A stretch of 64,000 bases of DNA from Atriophallophorus winterbourni (Eukaryota; Platyhelminthes; Trematoda; Plagiorchiida; Microphallidae). Location: assembly GCA_013407085.1 (NCBI GenBank), contig JACCGJ010001889.1:62001-126000 (forward strand). The letters run 5' to 3'. The position numbers and the translations under genes are program-made. Below are positions 35,521 to 48,797 of the stretch, in pieces; position 1 is the stretch's first letter, and each line of letters starts with the position of its first letter. The notes beneath the pieces are model-generated. The model did not search any database and was not told where the DNA came from. It was given only the letters and a program-made list of their open reading frames with translations.

Positions 35521-36097
35521 CTTATACAACACTGACATACAAGTATAACTTTGAAAATCAATTTTAATTTTGAATAAAGTTAGCAGTTCGAGTTATCTTT
35601 AATGAAATTTCTTTGATTATGCACACTATCAAAACAAATTTTCATCTCTGAAAATATTCTAAAATAATTCATTCTGTAAATGCTCCTTCATATATGAGCA
35701 AATGAAAATATTCTTCATATTTTTACAAACATAGGCTCTAAACTTAAGCGCAAAGTTTCACTCCACAAGATATAGCGGAGCTGACGTCGAATTTATTCGG
35801 AAATGATTATCTTACCATTGTAGATTCGTGTGACGAACCTTGATCAAGTGGTTAGACCAGTGGTTGCCAACGTTTTTACATCGTGGCACACTAATGGTTG
35901 GTTGGGAAGCACGAATATAAAACATAAAAACGACAACTAATTGTATACCCAAAATGTTCAATTTTAAGTAATTAAGCAATTTAAAATTCAAATTTCAGCG
36001 TGCCGTCTCATAATTAAGAAATAGAATGTCTTTATTAAAATTCCACCGTCTATTATTTTTCAGCAGCACATAAGTAATCATTTCACAGTTCGCTAAT

Positions 36098-36640
36098 GTG
36101 CAGCGACACAGTGTTCGGAGGAAGGAAATCGAACTACTCGACAGGATTTATCATCGTGCTACAAAGTTGGTCCCCCCTTACAGAAATTTGCCTTTCACAG
36201 AACGAATGTTAAAACGCAACCTACACGATTTTACCCAACGACGGATACGTAGTGACCTCCTGTTGACATTCAAAATCCTGCATACTGAAAACCATCCCCT
36301 TAAACACTTGCTAAATCCCAATGGCCTTACTCGAACACGAACACATTCAAAGGCTTTAAGCATTCCGCATCCTCGATTGGATATTCGTCGTAATTTTTTC
36401 TCGGTAAGAATTTGTTTTACTTGAAACTATTTGCCTGAAGAAATCACACGATCAGAATCTGTTGAGGTTTTCGCTTCCAAACTCGATGAGTTTATGACGA
36501 ACCATGCGGTATGTGACTGTCCCTATTAATTTTTGAGATATTTTATATATTTTTATATATTCCGTATACCTTGTCATCCTGTGGTTATTGTTAAGCTTAC
36601 TGCTTTTTCTACCATAAAATTTTCTGAGTTCTGAGTTCTG
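36098..36640 (+). mobile_element. CR1-like LINE 3'-end fragment
   Basis: The frame reads EIELLDRIYHRATKLVPPYR, RIRSDLLLTFKILHTENHPL and RRNFFSVRICF, the C-terminal tail of CR1-type RTs. A UTR follows, ending in GAGTTCTGAGTTCTGG at 36626-36641. The 5' end is truncated near 36098. It is close in sequence to copies at 24.7-26.1 and 31.6-34.5 kb. Confidence 0.75.
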
Positions 36641-36932
36641 GATACCTCTGGGTTAGACGAGTAAAGCGCCGTTGCATCGGCTTGCTATGATGTCACAGCG
36701 GAATAGATGACCGAATTTCAATTGAGCGACCAAGGTTCGCATCTCGCTGCAGTTGATAACAATTCCACGGAATTAAGTTTAACCCAGATGCACAAGCAAT
36801 ATCTTGTGACCTTGCACCTGCACAGAGTCGTGCTACAGAAACCAAGTGGAACCGACCGAAATGATGTGGTTCAAAGGTTTCATCACAGCACTAAATACGT
36901 TTTACCAAATTAACTCCAAAACAACATATAAC

Positions 36933-37100
36933 CTACGGGTTTTTAATGCCGTATAGTCGTTCCGCTAATGCTAAGAGTCCACAAAATTCATTGAACGTCA
37001 ATTCTTCATACGTTTCAAGATCGGTCAAACACTTGAACTCTCGAATTTGCTCATCATCGAATATCCCTGTCAATCGCTCTTTGATTATCTGAACGACATC
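36933..37100 (-). CDS. Terminal exon of the unknown minus-strand gene
   Basis: After a good acceptor (TTCGTCTTTTGACAG), 55 codons run to TAG: DVVQIIKERLTGIFDDEQIR, then DLETYEELTFNEFCGLLALA and ERLYGIKNP. It has no internal stop and no ATG start. The preceding exon (38096-38191: NYCNVSKELRIVYERAYSNL, then SVEYLVE and a GTGAGC donor) also ends in phase 0. Acidic loop spacing suggests a helix-loop-helix calcium-binding-like fold, but key EF-hand positions are not clear enough to assert it. Confidence 0.75.
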   Translation of the reverse strand, partial: DVVQIIKERLTGIFDDEQIREFKCLTDLETYEELTFNEFCGLLALAERLYGIKNP

Positions 37101-40100
37101 CTGTCAAAAGACGAATAGCATTCAATGAATGACATTATATATTAAACCCAAAGTTGATCATATGCATTGCAATTTTCTGTTTTTCAAACACTATGCTACA
37201 TTTGTCGTACCAATCTTGTCCAACCGTGGCATACAAGCGCTACTCGTTTACAATGCTACATTTTTGGATTAATTATTCAATGAGCTACCTTGATGAGTTG
37301 CCTAGACAATAATTGCTAGACATCAGTGTGTCAATACCAAGGTGGTAATTAAGTTCAACACGCTTAACCTCTCACTTCTTAAGGTAGTAATTACACATCG
37401 AGAGCTTTCTCTCAACAATTCTAGCATGATACGTGGGATTCGGTGATGTTATTATCAGGTAACTATTCTCAGCCTAATATTTGCGTAGATCAGGACTTTT
37501 GCCGTTTGGATTGTTAAGTATGCCGATGGTGGTTTTAAAAGGTTTTTATTTATTAAACTCACCGTTCAGGTACCTAATCCGATTGTATCTACAAACGTTA
37601 GCCTCGTGTAACTCATCGTGATATATATATATATATATATATATATGTTGAAAGATAAGGTAGATAGATTTATTATAAAGTTTGGAATTGACTCTGAAAA
37701 CCTTAGATTTTAATCGAAGTACAATGACCCAATGCTTGGAGTAAGTGTGAAATTGTTTTTGGTAATTCTATTACTTGATTATTGTGTTTCAATGACAACA
37801 TTAGTGTTAGATCATTTACCTTACAGCTCCACTAATTGATTAAGGGTTGTGCAATATATAAACGCGATACGGTATGATTCATTTTTGCTTGGAAATCTTA
37901 TCTTCATGATTTCTTCATTGCATATGGGTATGTTTATGTATAGCCGGGTGCTAAGCGAGGCACCAAAAAACATTCTCCATTTTAGAACTTAGACTATGAC
38001 ATAAATAATGTTATCATGGATTGTGAAGTAGTGCAATTATTAAAAAGCATTGTCCCACTGGTGCTAATCTATAATGTGAAAAATCACCCGCTCACCTCTA
38101 CAAGATATTCCACTGACTTGTTTAAATTTGAGTATGCGCGTTCATAGACAATCCGTAACTCTTTTGAAACGTTACAATAGTTGGACAAGTACTTCAATAT
38201 CGTACAATCTACAAATGGTGTAATGCTTAAAACAAACTGTTACCTTTCAAAGTGGTTAGATCAAAAGGCAGCGTGAAACGTATTGAACTGTTAACGGCAG
38301 CTTGTTCGCAGATCGCCTCCTGACTCAATCTTGATTCTAAAAACTGAGCATATATTCAGTGTAAGTCTTGGAGTTGAGGAAGTGTTAATGTTTATTCTTT
38401 GTAAAAAATGAAGCACACTAGATAAAATGGTAAGAACAATATCCTCGCTTTGGTTACAATAAAGTTGTGGAGGCAGTACTGCAAATAGTTCTACTAGCAC
38501 CAGAAACAATAACACAGTTTACCATCAAGTTGTAATCAATACTTTTGACGCAGACGCCATCGGAATTTCAACGGTCTGTGACATTCTTGTCTCGAATCGT
38601 TCGAGCAGTGAACCGTTGAAGTCGTGAGCCAACGCCTGAGTGAAGCAACGAGAGCATTCTCTCTTCTATCAAAGAGCTGATGCTATAGAAATGCATGTTG
38701 CGGAGATTAAGATTAATGGATTATTAATGATCAGTTATCAATCCAACCGAATGGTGTCCTCCGGGAAATCAGGAACATTATATTGAAAACAAGTTTTCTA
38801 TGTAAACATAATGATTGAGAAATTCAAACTTTCCTTATAAAAAGTTTCATTGATTTAGCGAATAGGACCTCGCAGTCTGATTGAAAAATGGCTCTGCTTA
38901 AAATATGAAAGAGTATTGCAACATTAATCGCAATTTATCTTTATCTATTCTCGACGATTTGATCAACAAACCAATACAGAAGTTATTTAATAGAGGACTG
39001 ACCTTTTCATACTCAAAAGCATGTGATCCATCAAAGTCAAAATATCCACATGACCATATGTCCCTCTTTTCCTTGCTTCCATCACTCTAGATTTGTGTGA
39101 GAAGCGAAATTTAGAGAGAATGCAACTGTTTTGCGGTGTGGGTTCTAAACTCTGGAAAGCAACTGACCTTGAATGAAAAAATTTCGGAGTAATCGGGAAT
39201 CAAGACACCAGTTCCTTCCGCTTCTAAATTGCGTTTCATTTCTGCTTTAAGTTGCTGATGTAAGGTTCGAATAAACGGAAAATATTGGCTCCAATTTGTA
39301 GCAATAATTAATTCATCAACTTAATCAATTATCCAAATAGTGATTAGCGATGTTCCGTTTTTACATGTGTGTAACCTAGTCTTTGTACTTTGATTTAATG
39401 ATTGAATCTAACATCGATACTATATGGTTGCCTGGTATAAATAAACGATATATAAGATTTCGATTGCCTAGCAGAGTATTCACACAACAATTAGTTGCAA
39501 ACTAGTACATTATCAGTATTATCATTGCCCATATTGAAGTACAGTCTAAATTACCAAAGTGCATTTAGTGTATATCCTATACTGAGCGCCATTGACAAAC
39601 ATAATTATATATATATATGGTATTATTTTTTATAGGCTCTACAGTCACACTTATGTATAACCGAATCCGACACAGAATAGCCGTTTTACGATTCTGGTGG
39701 TGGCGTCAAAAGGATATATTTTTCTGAAAACTAAGCGGACACTCGATTACGTTCAACGCGGCACATGAGGTACAATTTTGATTTCCCAGCATTCTTATCA
39801 ATATCTCTTTATTTATTGCAGCGATTGAGATGAAAGTATCTCTCACTTAATCGAAACTATTCGATTGGTAAAACTGGAAGTATTTTGTCGTTTCCGGGTC
39901 ATATTTTAGCGACAGACTGTTTCTGTTCTACATCTTTAAACTTTTGATGCGTTAGGTATATCTACGCTTTATGAATGATACAACTATCTTTCGCAACGAG
40001 GAACTGGATATCGAGAACTTATCCGCCAATAATAGTAATGCTAAAATTAAGATCTATTTTCGAACAATAAAACAGTGGAGGTCTAGCTCTTCTTGCTATT

Positions 40101-43100
40101 TTACTAACGAGAAGACAGACGAAATTTTGCGCATGTGGGTTACTCTAACAACAACGTTGGCTTGGGTGTATATACGCTTGAACATCGCAATCCCAATGAA
40201 GATAAAAATCCTTAAAATAACATACATATACACGAGCAACTCAAATTTAATTTCAAGGGAATTTTGCAGAGGAATCTAGGCTGACACTTAGTTTTTATTA
40301 GAAATGTTCATCAAACTTGTTTCATCGAACGTCACTTGCTTTCAGTACCCAAAATTATACACATACTAACCGTACTTTGAAAGCTACTTTATCGTCGAAT
40401 TTAGATTCAAGTCCATGTCTGAGCGACTCTCACACCCATTAACTATAGCACATAGATATATAAGTAGTTAATCAAGTGAACATTTAGAATAACAAACAAA
40501 CCTTAAGCAGACAACAGCGTAGAGAATATCTCCCTAGCCAGGCAAACTATGTGTATTTGTCGATTTATACGCTGCGGTGCTGGATCTATTAGCAGTAAGT
40601 AACTGAACTTGACAGGAGGAAGGCCCTCATATAACCAAAGTTGATTGAGAAAAAAGACTTCACTGTACTCAGCTTGTAAGGAGGGTCGGTTTCAAGTAGA
40701 TTTTTACTTAACCGTGATACGTGGTTGCGATAATTATTGAAAAAACTTTAATCATAATGTATTTGAAAAAATTGACCAGTAGACATTTATTTGTTTCCAT
40801 CCACCATAGATACAGTTTCGACAAAACACTCACTCCTCTTTCACGGTATACCAATCTGAGCATCGCCATTCGTTCAGGATAACTTGGAAGATTTCGCTTT
40901 TCTGTCCTGGAAAAGCGTCTGCGCCATTCCGGTCCAAATTTCAAATTCTTTACTGTTCCCCTTGAAGCATCGTCTCTGGTCTTGCTATGTCCATGGTAGT
41001 TAATATGTAGACAGTATATAGTACAATAGTCCGCAATGAAAAAATATTGAGTTGACTTCATATTTACTAGTAAGGTAAATTCTAATCAGTCGAAATTTTA
41101 TAAATTTTGAATCGATCCCAATTTTACCATATTAAAATGCTTTTCTTAACTTGAGAAATAATCGTGTTGTTTATTTCTTCTTCTTCGTGGGTAACACCCA
41201 TTTGTCTATACTTTGGAGGAGATAGGAAATCTGGTAAATCAGTGAATCAGATCTAGTCCCGACTAATATTCTGAAATTTTATGAAATCTTGTATTCTTTG
41301 ATGGAGATTTTCGTGGTGATTCCTGTAGAATATTCACTTTATTTCTTTCATAGATTAGTAAGTGAGGCAAATAAGAGCAGAACAGTGCATTTATGTAATG
41401 CACTTGTTTACGTTAGACAACTGCAATTCTGTATGCAATAAATTGGGATAATTATCCTCTCGTTCAAAAACCAAAGCACGTAGTCATTCATCTTTTAACT
41501 TCAAGTTGTTTGATATATTTAATCATAATTTTTGCAGTCGAATGCTCACTTTAGATCGCTTCTTGCTTTTAAATCGGATCGCTGGCTCGCTGAACTCTCT
41601 TCCAAATAGAATGAAGCACGCTTGTGTATAGCATCCACCTAAAGATAAGATAGGTAATCACAATTAGAAACGAAATAGCTCGCCTAATGTCCAATGTTCA
41701 ACTAAAAGTGGAAAATACAATAGGTGTTTCATACTTCGTGTCCACGTAGTCGCATCGATCTTTACAATGGAGTCGCAAGTTTGATACAACTTACACCAGA
41801 TTTAAATCAATATTGCTAGCTACAAAACAATGAAAAATAAGCCCGCATATTTCTGTTCTCTGCTTATTAGTCCATTCATTTGTTCTTTTATTCGTAGTTT
41901 AACTAATTTGTGCACACACGTTTGATTAAGCTACAAGTTACAATATAAAATTATTTACAAGAATTGAAACAATTTTGATTGAATCTTAATAATAATGAAT
42001 CCGAAGAATGAAGAATAAACTTTTCTTTACTCCGACGGTGCTTTCCCTGACGCACGACCTTCAAATTCTTCACAAGCGGAATGGCAGTTACCAACAAAGG
42101 GTGGTAGTTTTCCTGTCAAATTTAAGCATGTTTTTGGAAGGACAACAAACTCTAGCAAACCTTTTATGACGAGGTGTACTCGGTTAGCTTCGGCTGTGGT
42201 GTGCACATATGCTTCATTTTTACCGGTCACTAGTGGTACCAACACACAATCAGCCGAATAAATAGTTTTGAAACACGTCAGTCAAGAGCGAATTGTGCAC
42301 ACGGCGTACGGTTCATTATAACAGCTTTCATGCCTTGTTTACTTTACTTTGCTTTACTTTAGTGCAACTATCTCCTCCTGGAGGATGAGTCGGCTTCATT
42401 GACGTCACGGATTGCAGCCGCCCACGCTCGGCGGCTAGAAGCGAGATCCGCGCAGATTGTAAGCCTTGTTTGGAAAGGTACTTGTAGCATAATTGAGAAT
42501 TTTCTTTCAGTGTCATGTAATATCGAAGCTCCAGAGTATAACCTTTCCAGAGATACGATCTAACCAGTAAAGAAGGATTATCGGTGGCTTGAAATCTTCA
42601 AATTTTCGAATGACCTGCGATCCAAGGTGCACCATTATACTATAGTACATTGAGATTTCTCACATTATCTATTCCGGTTTGACGAACAATTTAAAAAAAT
42701 TACCAGCCGAGCGAAGTCGAAACGGCCATGATACTATGATAATCCGCTTGATTTTCTTAGTGTATAACGAAACATTTTGCTCATTGTTAAAGAGATGAAA
42801 ATAAGCTGTGTTGATTAATGTTAATTTTATAAACCAGTGATTGTAGAAGAAGAAGAAGAAGAAGAAGAAAATGACTGTATTCGAGTACACGAATTTTCAG
42901 TAATTAAATTAATTTCTCCACAAAGCTAAGAAAAAGTGTAATGTATAAAATCACAAGCCTGATCCTGGCAAAGTGTCGCACATTAAATACTGTACGTGGA
43001 ACAAAATGATGTCAGGTTACCTAGGCCTAGACAGACGTGCGAATAAAATTAGAAAACGGAGTTAGACTTTGAGGAGGAGATCTCAACATCAGTTATAAAA

Positions 43101-46100
43101 TTGTCAGGCACATGTTCAACTCTGAAACAGCCATTGATTGATCAACCATGTATCGAACCAGGTAAGGAACAAAAGAGTTTCTGTATTTGTTAATTCGTGA
43201 ATAAAGAATAAAATATTGGTTCCGGCTGAAGGAAAAAGATTTGCAGGCAACAATGTTCTTGTTCAGTGGATTTGAACAATCAGAAGAAAAGTTTTTTATC
43301 AATCTGTTGCATTCACCGAAGTGACGATCGACAATTTTATTTCGAATTAAATCCGCGGAAACACGGCTCAATCTTCAGATAACCTTAATACCTCTCCTGA
43401 TCAGTAGAAAGACGAATTAGTGTTTTGTTAACGATCCATAGATCTTACAGTCGGAAAATGTTTACATTTCAAAAACCAGAATATTTGCCATAATATACGT
43501 CCTTGGGACTAACCACTGAGCCAAATACAACCGATTAACCTATCACTTACCTTATCTCGGGATTTTGAGTGGTTCCAATTTAATGTTTGGCTATCAGTTG
43601 TAAGCACTTTCACTCAAAACGCGCTTAAGTGTTAAGACAAACACTATAATTAAAACTTATCGCTCAATTTAAAAGTCTTGAAGGGTTTCGAAGACCTGTA
43701 ATATTGAATAGTAGTCAAGTTGTTCTTGCATTTATCATTACACGAATCCATGATGGACTGTAATATATAAAGGTGATAATTTGAATGTAATTCCTAACAA
43801 GTGGTACTTGGCTATAAAAAATAAACACTGTATTGAGACGCCTAAGCCTCTGACATGCAAACAGCATTTAGGCGATGTGGAACATTAAAGCAACCACTAA
43901 TATTGTGATTAAAACATAAGAATTGGAACCTAGCAAACAACTCTCAAATGGTCAACTTCAATTTTCATTCTGCCTTGTGTTAGTTAACGATAATCGAAAT
44001 TACCCTAGCGAAAATACGTTTGGCCAATGCCATAGAAAACTCGCTTTTGAGGCATGGTCGGTTCTTTTGAAACTTCCTCAGTTTGAGCATTATATACTGC
44101 ATGACCATTTGAACAACATCGTGTAACAAGCGTAATGCTCCCCCACCAGAAACAATCGTATTTTTGGTCTATGTTTTAAGGTAAGTGCTCTAAATTTATT
44201 ATTATTTTAGCCGAAGATCAGTTCATCAGCTAAATAGTAGATTTGCGTTCAGCATCGAATAGAAATTGAGCTAGTTCACCAAAGCTACCACAATAGGTTT
44301 ATTATTTGTTGTAATTCATCGGCCTATTTCATGTGCAGTTGTTCTTTCCTAAAATATATGGTAAATAAAATGACCACGGGATAATCAATGCTCGTTTGGA
44401 GTGGTATGTAATGACGCTATCACATATGTTTCGACTCACTTTACTTGCGCATACACCTTTGCTTATATGTTATGCTTCCAACCAGACGAGATTTGGTATT
44501 GCCTGGAGTTGGAGCAGGGTTTAGTTTGTTGATAATAGGTTTAGGAATATGTGATTTACAATCGTTATAAAAACCGCATCATTTTGCACATAAATGGCTG
44601 ATGAGATCTAGCTAGTGGATTAACTGATGACCATTGGAGTGTCACACTGTAAACACCTACTTGTGCTTGGACCGCTTTTCCGATATAATCGATTTTTTCA
44701 CGCGCCGTACTCTCACCCCCGACGGAAATATATTCCAATTGTTGAAACGAGTGCATTGAATTAAAATCAGCATTGTGGTCATTAGATTTGCTGTAGTGAA
44801 CGTAGATCGGAAACACATAATTTACATTTGCTTGGCGTTTTCCATTGCGCCAGTAATCGTTTCGAATGTATTCGCAATGGAATCACGTGAACACGATCGA
44901 TGGTCGACTCAGTTTTAAATATTTGCAATAAACTCGGTGTGAAGCTTGTTTCGCGATTTAATATTCAATGCATCCTTACCACCGATTTGATGTGTGCCGT
45001 CACTTTCAATCAACCAGCTCAGGTTATTCATCGGATAGCGGTCAAATGATGAGTTTAACAAGACTGTCAGATAAGATTTTGATGAAAAAGTTATATCTCT
45101 CAAGGTTCAGTAAATCGAAGCTTGTTTTTCTCCACTTACCGAAAATTGGCAGGCAAGTGTAAGTGCGGAACCTGTGAGTAAAATCAAATTTCGTTAGTTT
45201 GGATAATTTAAGTGAACAACATTAAAACTGTTTCGAAACATCATTGCTAGGTTATTCGGTAGGGCTTAGTATAGCTATATACAAGCTGAGGAAAGATAAA
45301 TAATGCTATCGGCTGCTGATCGAAGACCACGCACTCAGTGTGCAGTTGACACCAATCGACCGATTACTGCTAATCGTTGTAAGCGCTGTGGGAGAGATGG
45401 TGCCTTCTGAATCGGATTGTTTTCTCATTTGAAACCCTTTGGAGCATGAAAGCTTTATGCGATTAAGATGTACATCCACAGTCAACATTGACGAAGGAGG
45501 TGAATGATAACAACAAAAACAATGCTGCAATTCACTCTAACGTTCAAACCCAGTAACAGAGTCATTTGAAGGTAGAGTTGTGTTGAAGTCATCGTAGATG
45601 AAAGTGCATGAAAGAAGGTGACCAAATAACATGGTAACATGAAAATATTTGGTATCATAAGCTGTTGTGGTGTGAAAAACGATGTAATTTGCTACGTAAT
45701 ATGTAGCGGAATTAAAAGTTAACCAATGAAAATACTGAAACGAAATGTTCGTAAATATGCTACTTGATATTTAAAAGTAGTACTCTCACAACATGAGATC
45801 AGTATACTGTTTTGCTCCACCTCCAACTTAATAATAGATGAACAATCGGACAACCATTTATAGAAAAGTGAATTTACAATTAATACAACGTTGAGTACTG
45901 TGAAAGAAGCAATAATGGACATCAAATATTAAGCAGGTGGGTTATGATTTAAACTAAAGTTCAACCAAATTAATTCTGTGCCCCCAAACAAACCCAAACG
46001 GGGTTGCATAAGGGTAAAGTTTATGTTTATATAGCTATCTCACTTTGCACATATGCAGATTACCGTAGGCTATTACACAGATGTGAAGCTTATGTGCTCC

Positions 46101-47796
46101 AAACTCGCGACATTAAAACTTTCTGCAACCGATCGACTCAATCATTTTCCTGGTAACAGAGCCTATTGATAGCGATTTCGCTCAAAACATGTTTTCCATC
46201 TGCAATTTTGCTTCACATCAGTTGAAGTTGTCTCTGCAGTCTCTAAATTTCACAAAAATCATCTTTACCCCTTAATCTTCGGTTTGACTGGGACATTGAG
46301 AACTTTGTATATAGGACGTGTGTCATCTTGAATAACGGATAACATATTTTGGTGGTTTTAAAAATAATTGAATGAATCGATGGAGGCTTGTTTCAAAACA
46401 GCCGGATTATTCAAGATTTTGTATACGGTATGAAACTTAGAATATGTTTTTAGGCTTGGAAGCATGCAGGTATGACTATAGTTCGGATAACGTTCAGCGG
46501 TTGGAAAATAAGCTCGGTGCCCATAAGGGCGGAGTTTAGCTTTGGTTTTCTTAGTATGAATATTAACTGATGATATGATTTAAACTAGACAGCGTGCGAT
46601 TATTTTGTCAACCATTATTTGTACGCAATTAACACCTGAGTATATTTGGGAACTGGGTTGAGCAATTTCACGAAATGTGCTGTCGCAGTGGGATTCGAAC
46701 GAAAGCCGAAATCACTGTCCACTGTGCCGCCTTTTGCAATACATAGTGTAGTAAGACCAAATGAAAATTAGAGTATCGAAAATTTTATCTAATCACATTA
46801 TGACCTCTTGTAAATAGGTTGACTGCTATAGTCATAATCAAATGTAGCACATCGTCTTTTGTGCTTGGTAACTTCTAGAACTTTTCGTTGTTGGCAAATG
46901 CGACGATTTCAATCGACTAGTTTAGAGCGTGCACATTATAAATCCTGCACACAAATGTTTATCAGCTGCAGTATCATGCGCCAGTTCTCCCGCTTCTAAC
47001 ATCCTATTGATTGTATGCACGCTAGCATTGATAATCTCAACTGTCTGGCTTTTATTTGAGATTCTATCCTTGTGTTCAAGCACTTCTATCGCATGAAAGC
47101 CTAGGATATGAGTAGTGTCTGAAACGTGCTTTCTCAAACCTAAACTACGGATAGTGGACTGTTATTACCTTTTATTCGGATGGCGTTTTTCAATGCAGTA
47201 TTTAATCCCGTTTAATCCTATTCTGATCATCATAAAACATGATCTGGGCAATGTAAACACACCAAGTGCACAGTTTCATGTGATCATAGCATAGATAGAT
47301 ATTGATAGACATTGCATAGATAGCAATTGAATTATAATACATGATGGACTTTGGTGAGTATTCACGTTCATTAGATCTGATAAGCTGTCTTCGAATTCAG
47401 TAACATGCTGCACTTATAAATGTGAATGTAAATATTAATTAGGCATTTAAATACGACAAAATTACAAGTGATGCAGCGCCGAGTTAAAAATGTATGTAGA
47501 AGTTTGTGTGGCATTCTTAAAACTGAATAAATTACCGGCCCTTATTTCGTGATTTAGATTTAGCCGAATAAGTTTCGTGCACAAGAACAAAGATAGGTAA
47601 GTTTACTTAGCGCAAACCCTTAGATCTATAGACATCATCGTGCCTGGTGCGAATACAATTTGAGCGGATAAGGCATATACACAATTCGGCGATCTGTATT
47701 TCAGCGAGTATACGTTGATATACAAGACGACAAGAGAATGTATGTAAACGAGTTATTTCACTTGGGCCGCATTTGAACACAACAAAGAACATCATT
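36933..47796 (-). CDS. Multi-exon gene of unknown family, disrupted by an RTE insertion
   Basis: About 15 short exons chain by GT/AG sites and codon phase: 47618-47796 (tentative), 46951-47139, 45764-45897, 45140-45171, 44980-45098, 44661-44830, 44004-44096, 42310-42595, 42059-42229, 40834-40984, 40371-40426, 39168-39288, 38543-38635, 38096-38191 and 36933-37100 (stop TAG). About 640 residues are visible. Phase agrees at nearly every junction; one link (42.6-44.0 kb) lacks an exon and the 42059/40834 join needs an alternative acceptor at 40973. Text includes VEIINASVHTINRMLEAGEL, SFDRYPMNNLSWLIESDGTH and VKNLKFGPEWRRRFSRTEKR. The end (FDDEQIREF, then LTFNEFCGLLALAERLYG) is EF-hand-like in pattern only. 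No signal peptide or membrane segment is evident. I do not recognise the family. Confidence 0.7.
37621..37646. repeat. (AT)n microsatellite
   Basis: A perfect dinucleotide run in an intergenic or intronic stretch just beyond the terminal exon of the unknown gene. Confidence 0.9.
42310..42595 (-). pseudogene. Coding exon split by a 122-bp RTE insertion
   Basis: Minus-strand codons SLLVRSYLWKGYTLELRYYM, then KENSQLCYKYLSKQG lead into RTE sequence at 42462. On the far side, after the duplicated AAACAAGGC, MKAVIMN continues and a GTACGC donor follows at 42309. Removing the element and one target copy (131 bp) leaves 155 bp, that is 1 + 51 codons + 1. This fits the 2-base start of the next exon (42059-42229) across an 80-bp intron. 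With the insertion present, translation reads through the element and stops at TGA just after the second target copy. The exon is therefore coding sequence broken by transposition. Confidence 0.7.
42341..42462 (-). mobile_element. 122-bp 5'-truncated RTE LINE 3' end with 9-bp target-site duplication
   Basis: The element is bracketed by perfect direct repeats GCCTTGTTT at 42332-42340 and 42463-42471. On the minus strand it encodes the last residues of an RTE-type ORF2 (LASSRRAWAAAIRDVNEADS, then SSRRR and TAG), followed by a tail built from AAAGT units next to the target repeat. Severe 5' truncation, a short repetitive tail and a target duplication are standard marks of LINE retrotransposition. 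The intact duplication suggests a fairly recent event. Confidence 0.8.
42846..42870. repeat. (GAA)n microsatellite
   Basis: About eight GAA units on the plus strand. It lies in the unresolved part of the unknown minus-strand gene, close upstream of the RTE-disrupted exon. Confidence 0.9.
45300..45530 (-). mobile_element. RTE-like LINE 3'-UTR relic
   Basis: It shares with 21.4-21.8 kb the blocks GTGCAGTTGACACCAATCGA (diverged), GGGAGAGATGGTGCCTTCTG and GATGTACATCCA. The CGAAGGAGG end is also shared. No ORF remains. It lies in an intron of the unknown minus-strand gene. Confidence 0.55.
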
Positions 47797-48797
47797 CTAG
47801 ACAGTGCCAAAGTGTGACATTTGATCAGCATCGACACTTACCTATGGTACTATGCTGGAAAACATGATAAAATGGGGATTGTTAGATAAGCAATACTTAT
47901 ACTAGCTTTCTATGAGTTTTACACATTTTGGAAAAATCTCTGTGTACCAAACAGCAATCATAATCCATCACGCTCGGTTCTTTATATAATTATCATCAAA
48001 TTTGTTTAAGAATTCTGAAAACCTTAAAATTTTGCACATTTTATTCGAGCGACTTTTAACGCAACTTAATCGTTTTCTTTTGTTTTGACTACTCACTATA
48101 GTTTCAGTAGCAAATGGTTTGAAAGAAAGTGGATTATGTAAACTGGATGTCGACGATTCTTGAATCTTGAAGATTTCGGAATAGTTTATGACTGTGTTGC
48201 TAAAAACGTTCGCCTATCTTCTACGTTTCTGACAGATTTCATGTACAAAATATCATTCTGCTCTACACATAGATATGCTAGTGTATACCGTGAGCTTACG
48301 GGAACTGCTACCAAAACTATTCTGCAATACTGGAAAAGAAACAACGTTTTGATTCTAAATGTGACAGTCGTTGGTCTATGATACTGATCGCACACAACGC
48401 TACACTATTCTGTCCGGAGACTCAAAGTAAAATGTACAATACTAGCTGAAATTTAATGATTTTTACAAACTGAAACGCTGAAAATCACAACTGTCATAAG
48501 TATCGAGAATCAAAATCAAAAAGAAAATGCACACGATTATGTGCAAAGCACAAACAAATGCGAGACTTTAGCATTTGAAATCAGAAAACTGTACAAATCT
48601 ACTGAATGAAGGAAAAAATTGAAACTCAGAAAGACAGTAATCATTAGAACGTATGGGATGAACGTAAAAATTCTAGACGTGATCGATAAATGGGATAAGA
48701 AAAAGAAATGAATAGAAATAGAGCCGCTGTTCTTCAAGATTAGAATGCTTTCGACGAACTCAAGAATTTTCGGGATGAGAAAACATTTCAAATCACA

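Noticed and set aside
43093..43371. A 92-codon minus-strand frame as an exon of the unknown gene.
   Set aside because: A strong acceptor (TTTTTCCTTCAG) exists near 43.24 kb, but neither open frame after it fits both neighbouring phases, so it was left out of the model.
44585..44610. A CTGATGA as a possible further hammerhead core.
   Set aside because: It is not followed by a closed stem plus GAAA; the same holds for the CTGATGA near 51847.
48160..48381. A 73-codon plus-strand frame just downstream of the TMEM132 stop.
   Set aside because: It is in an AT-rich spacer with no splice signals or recognised motif, and an equally long frame overlaps it on the other strand.
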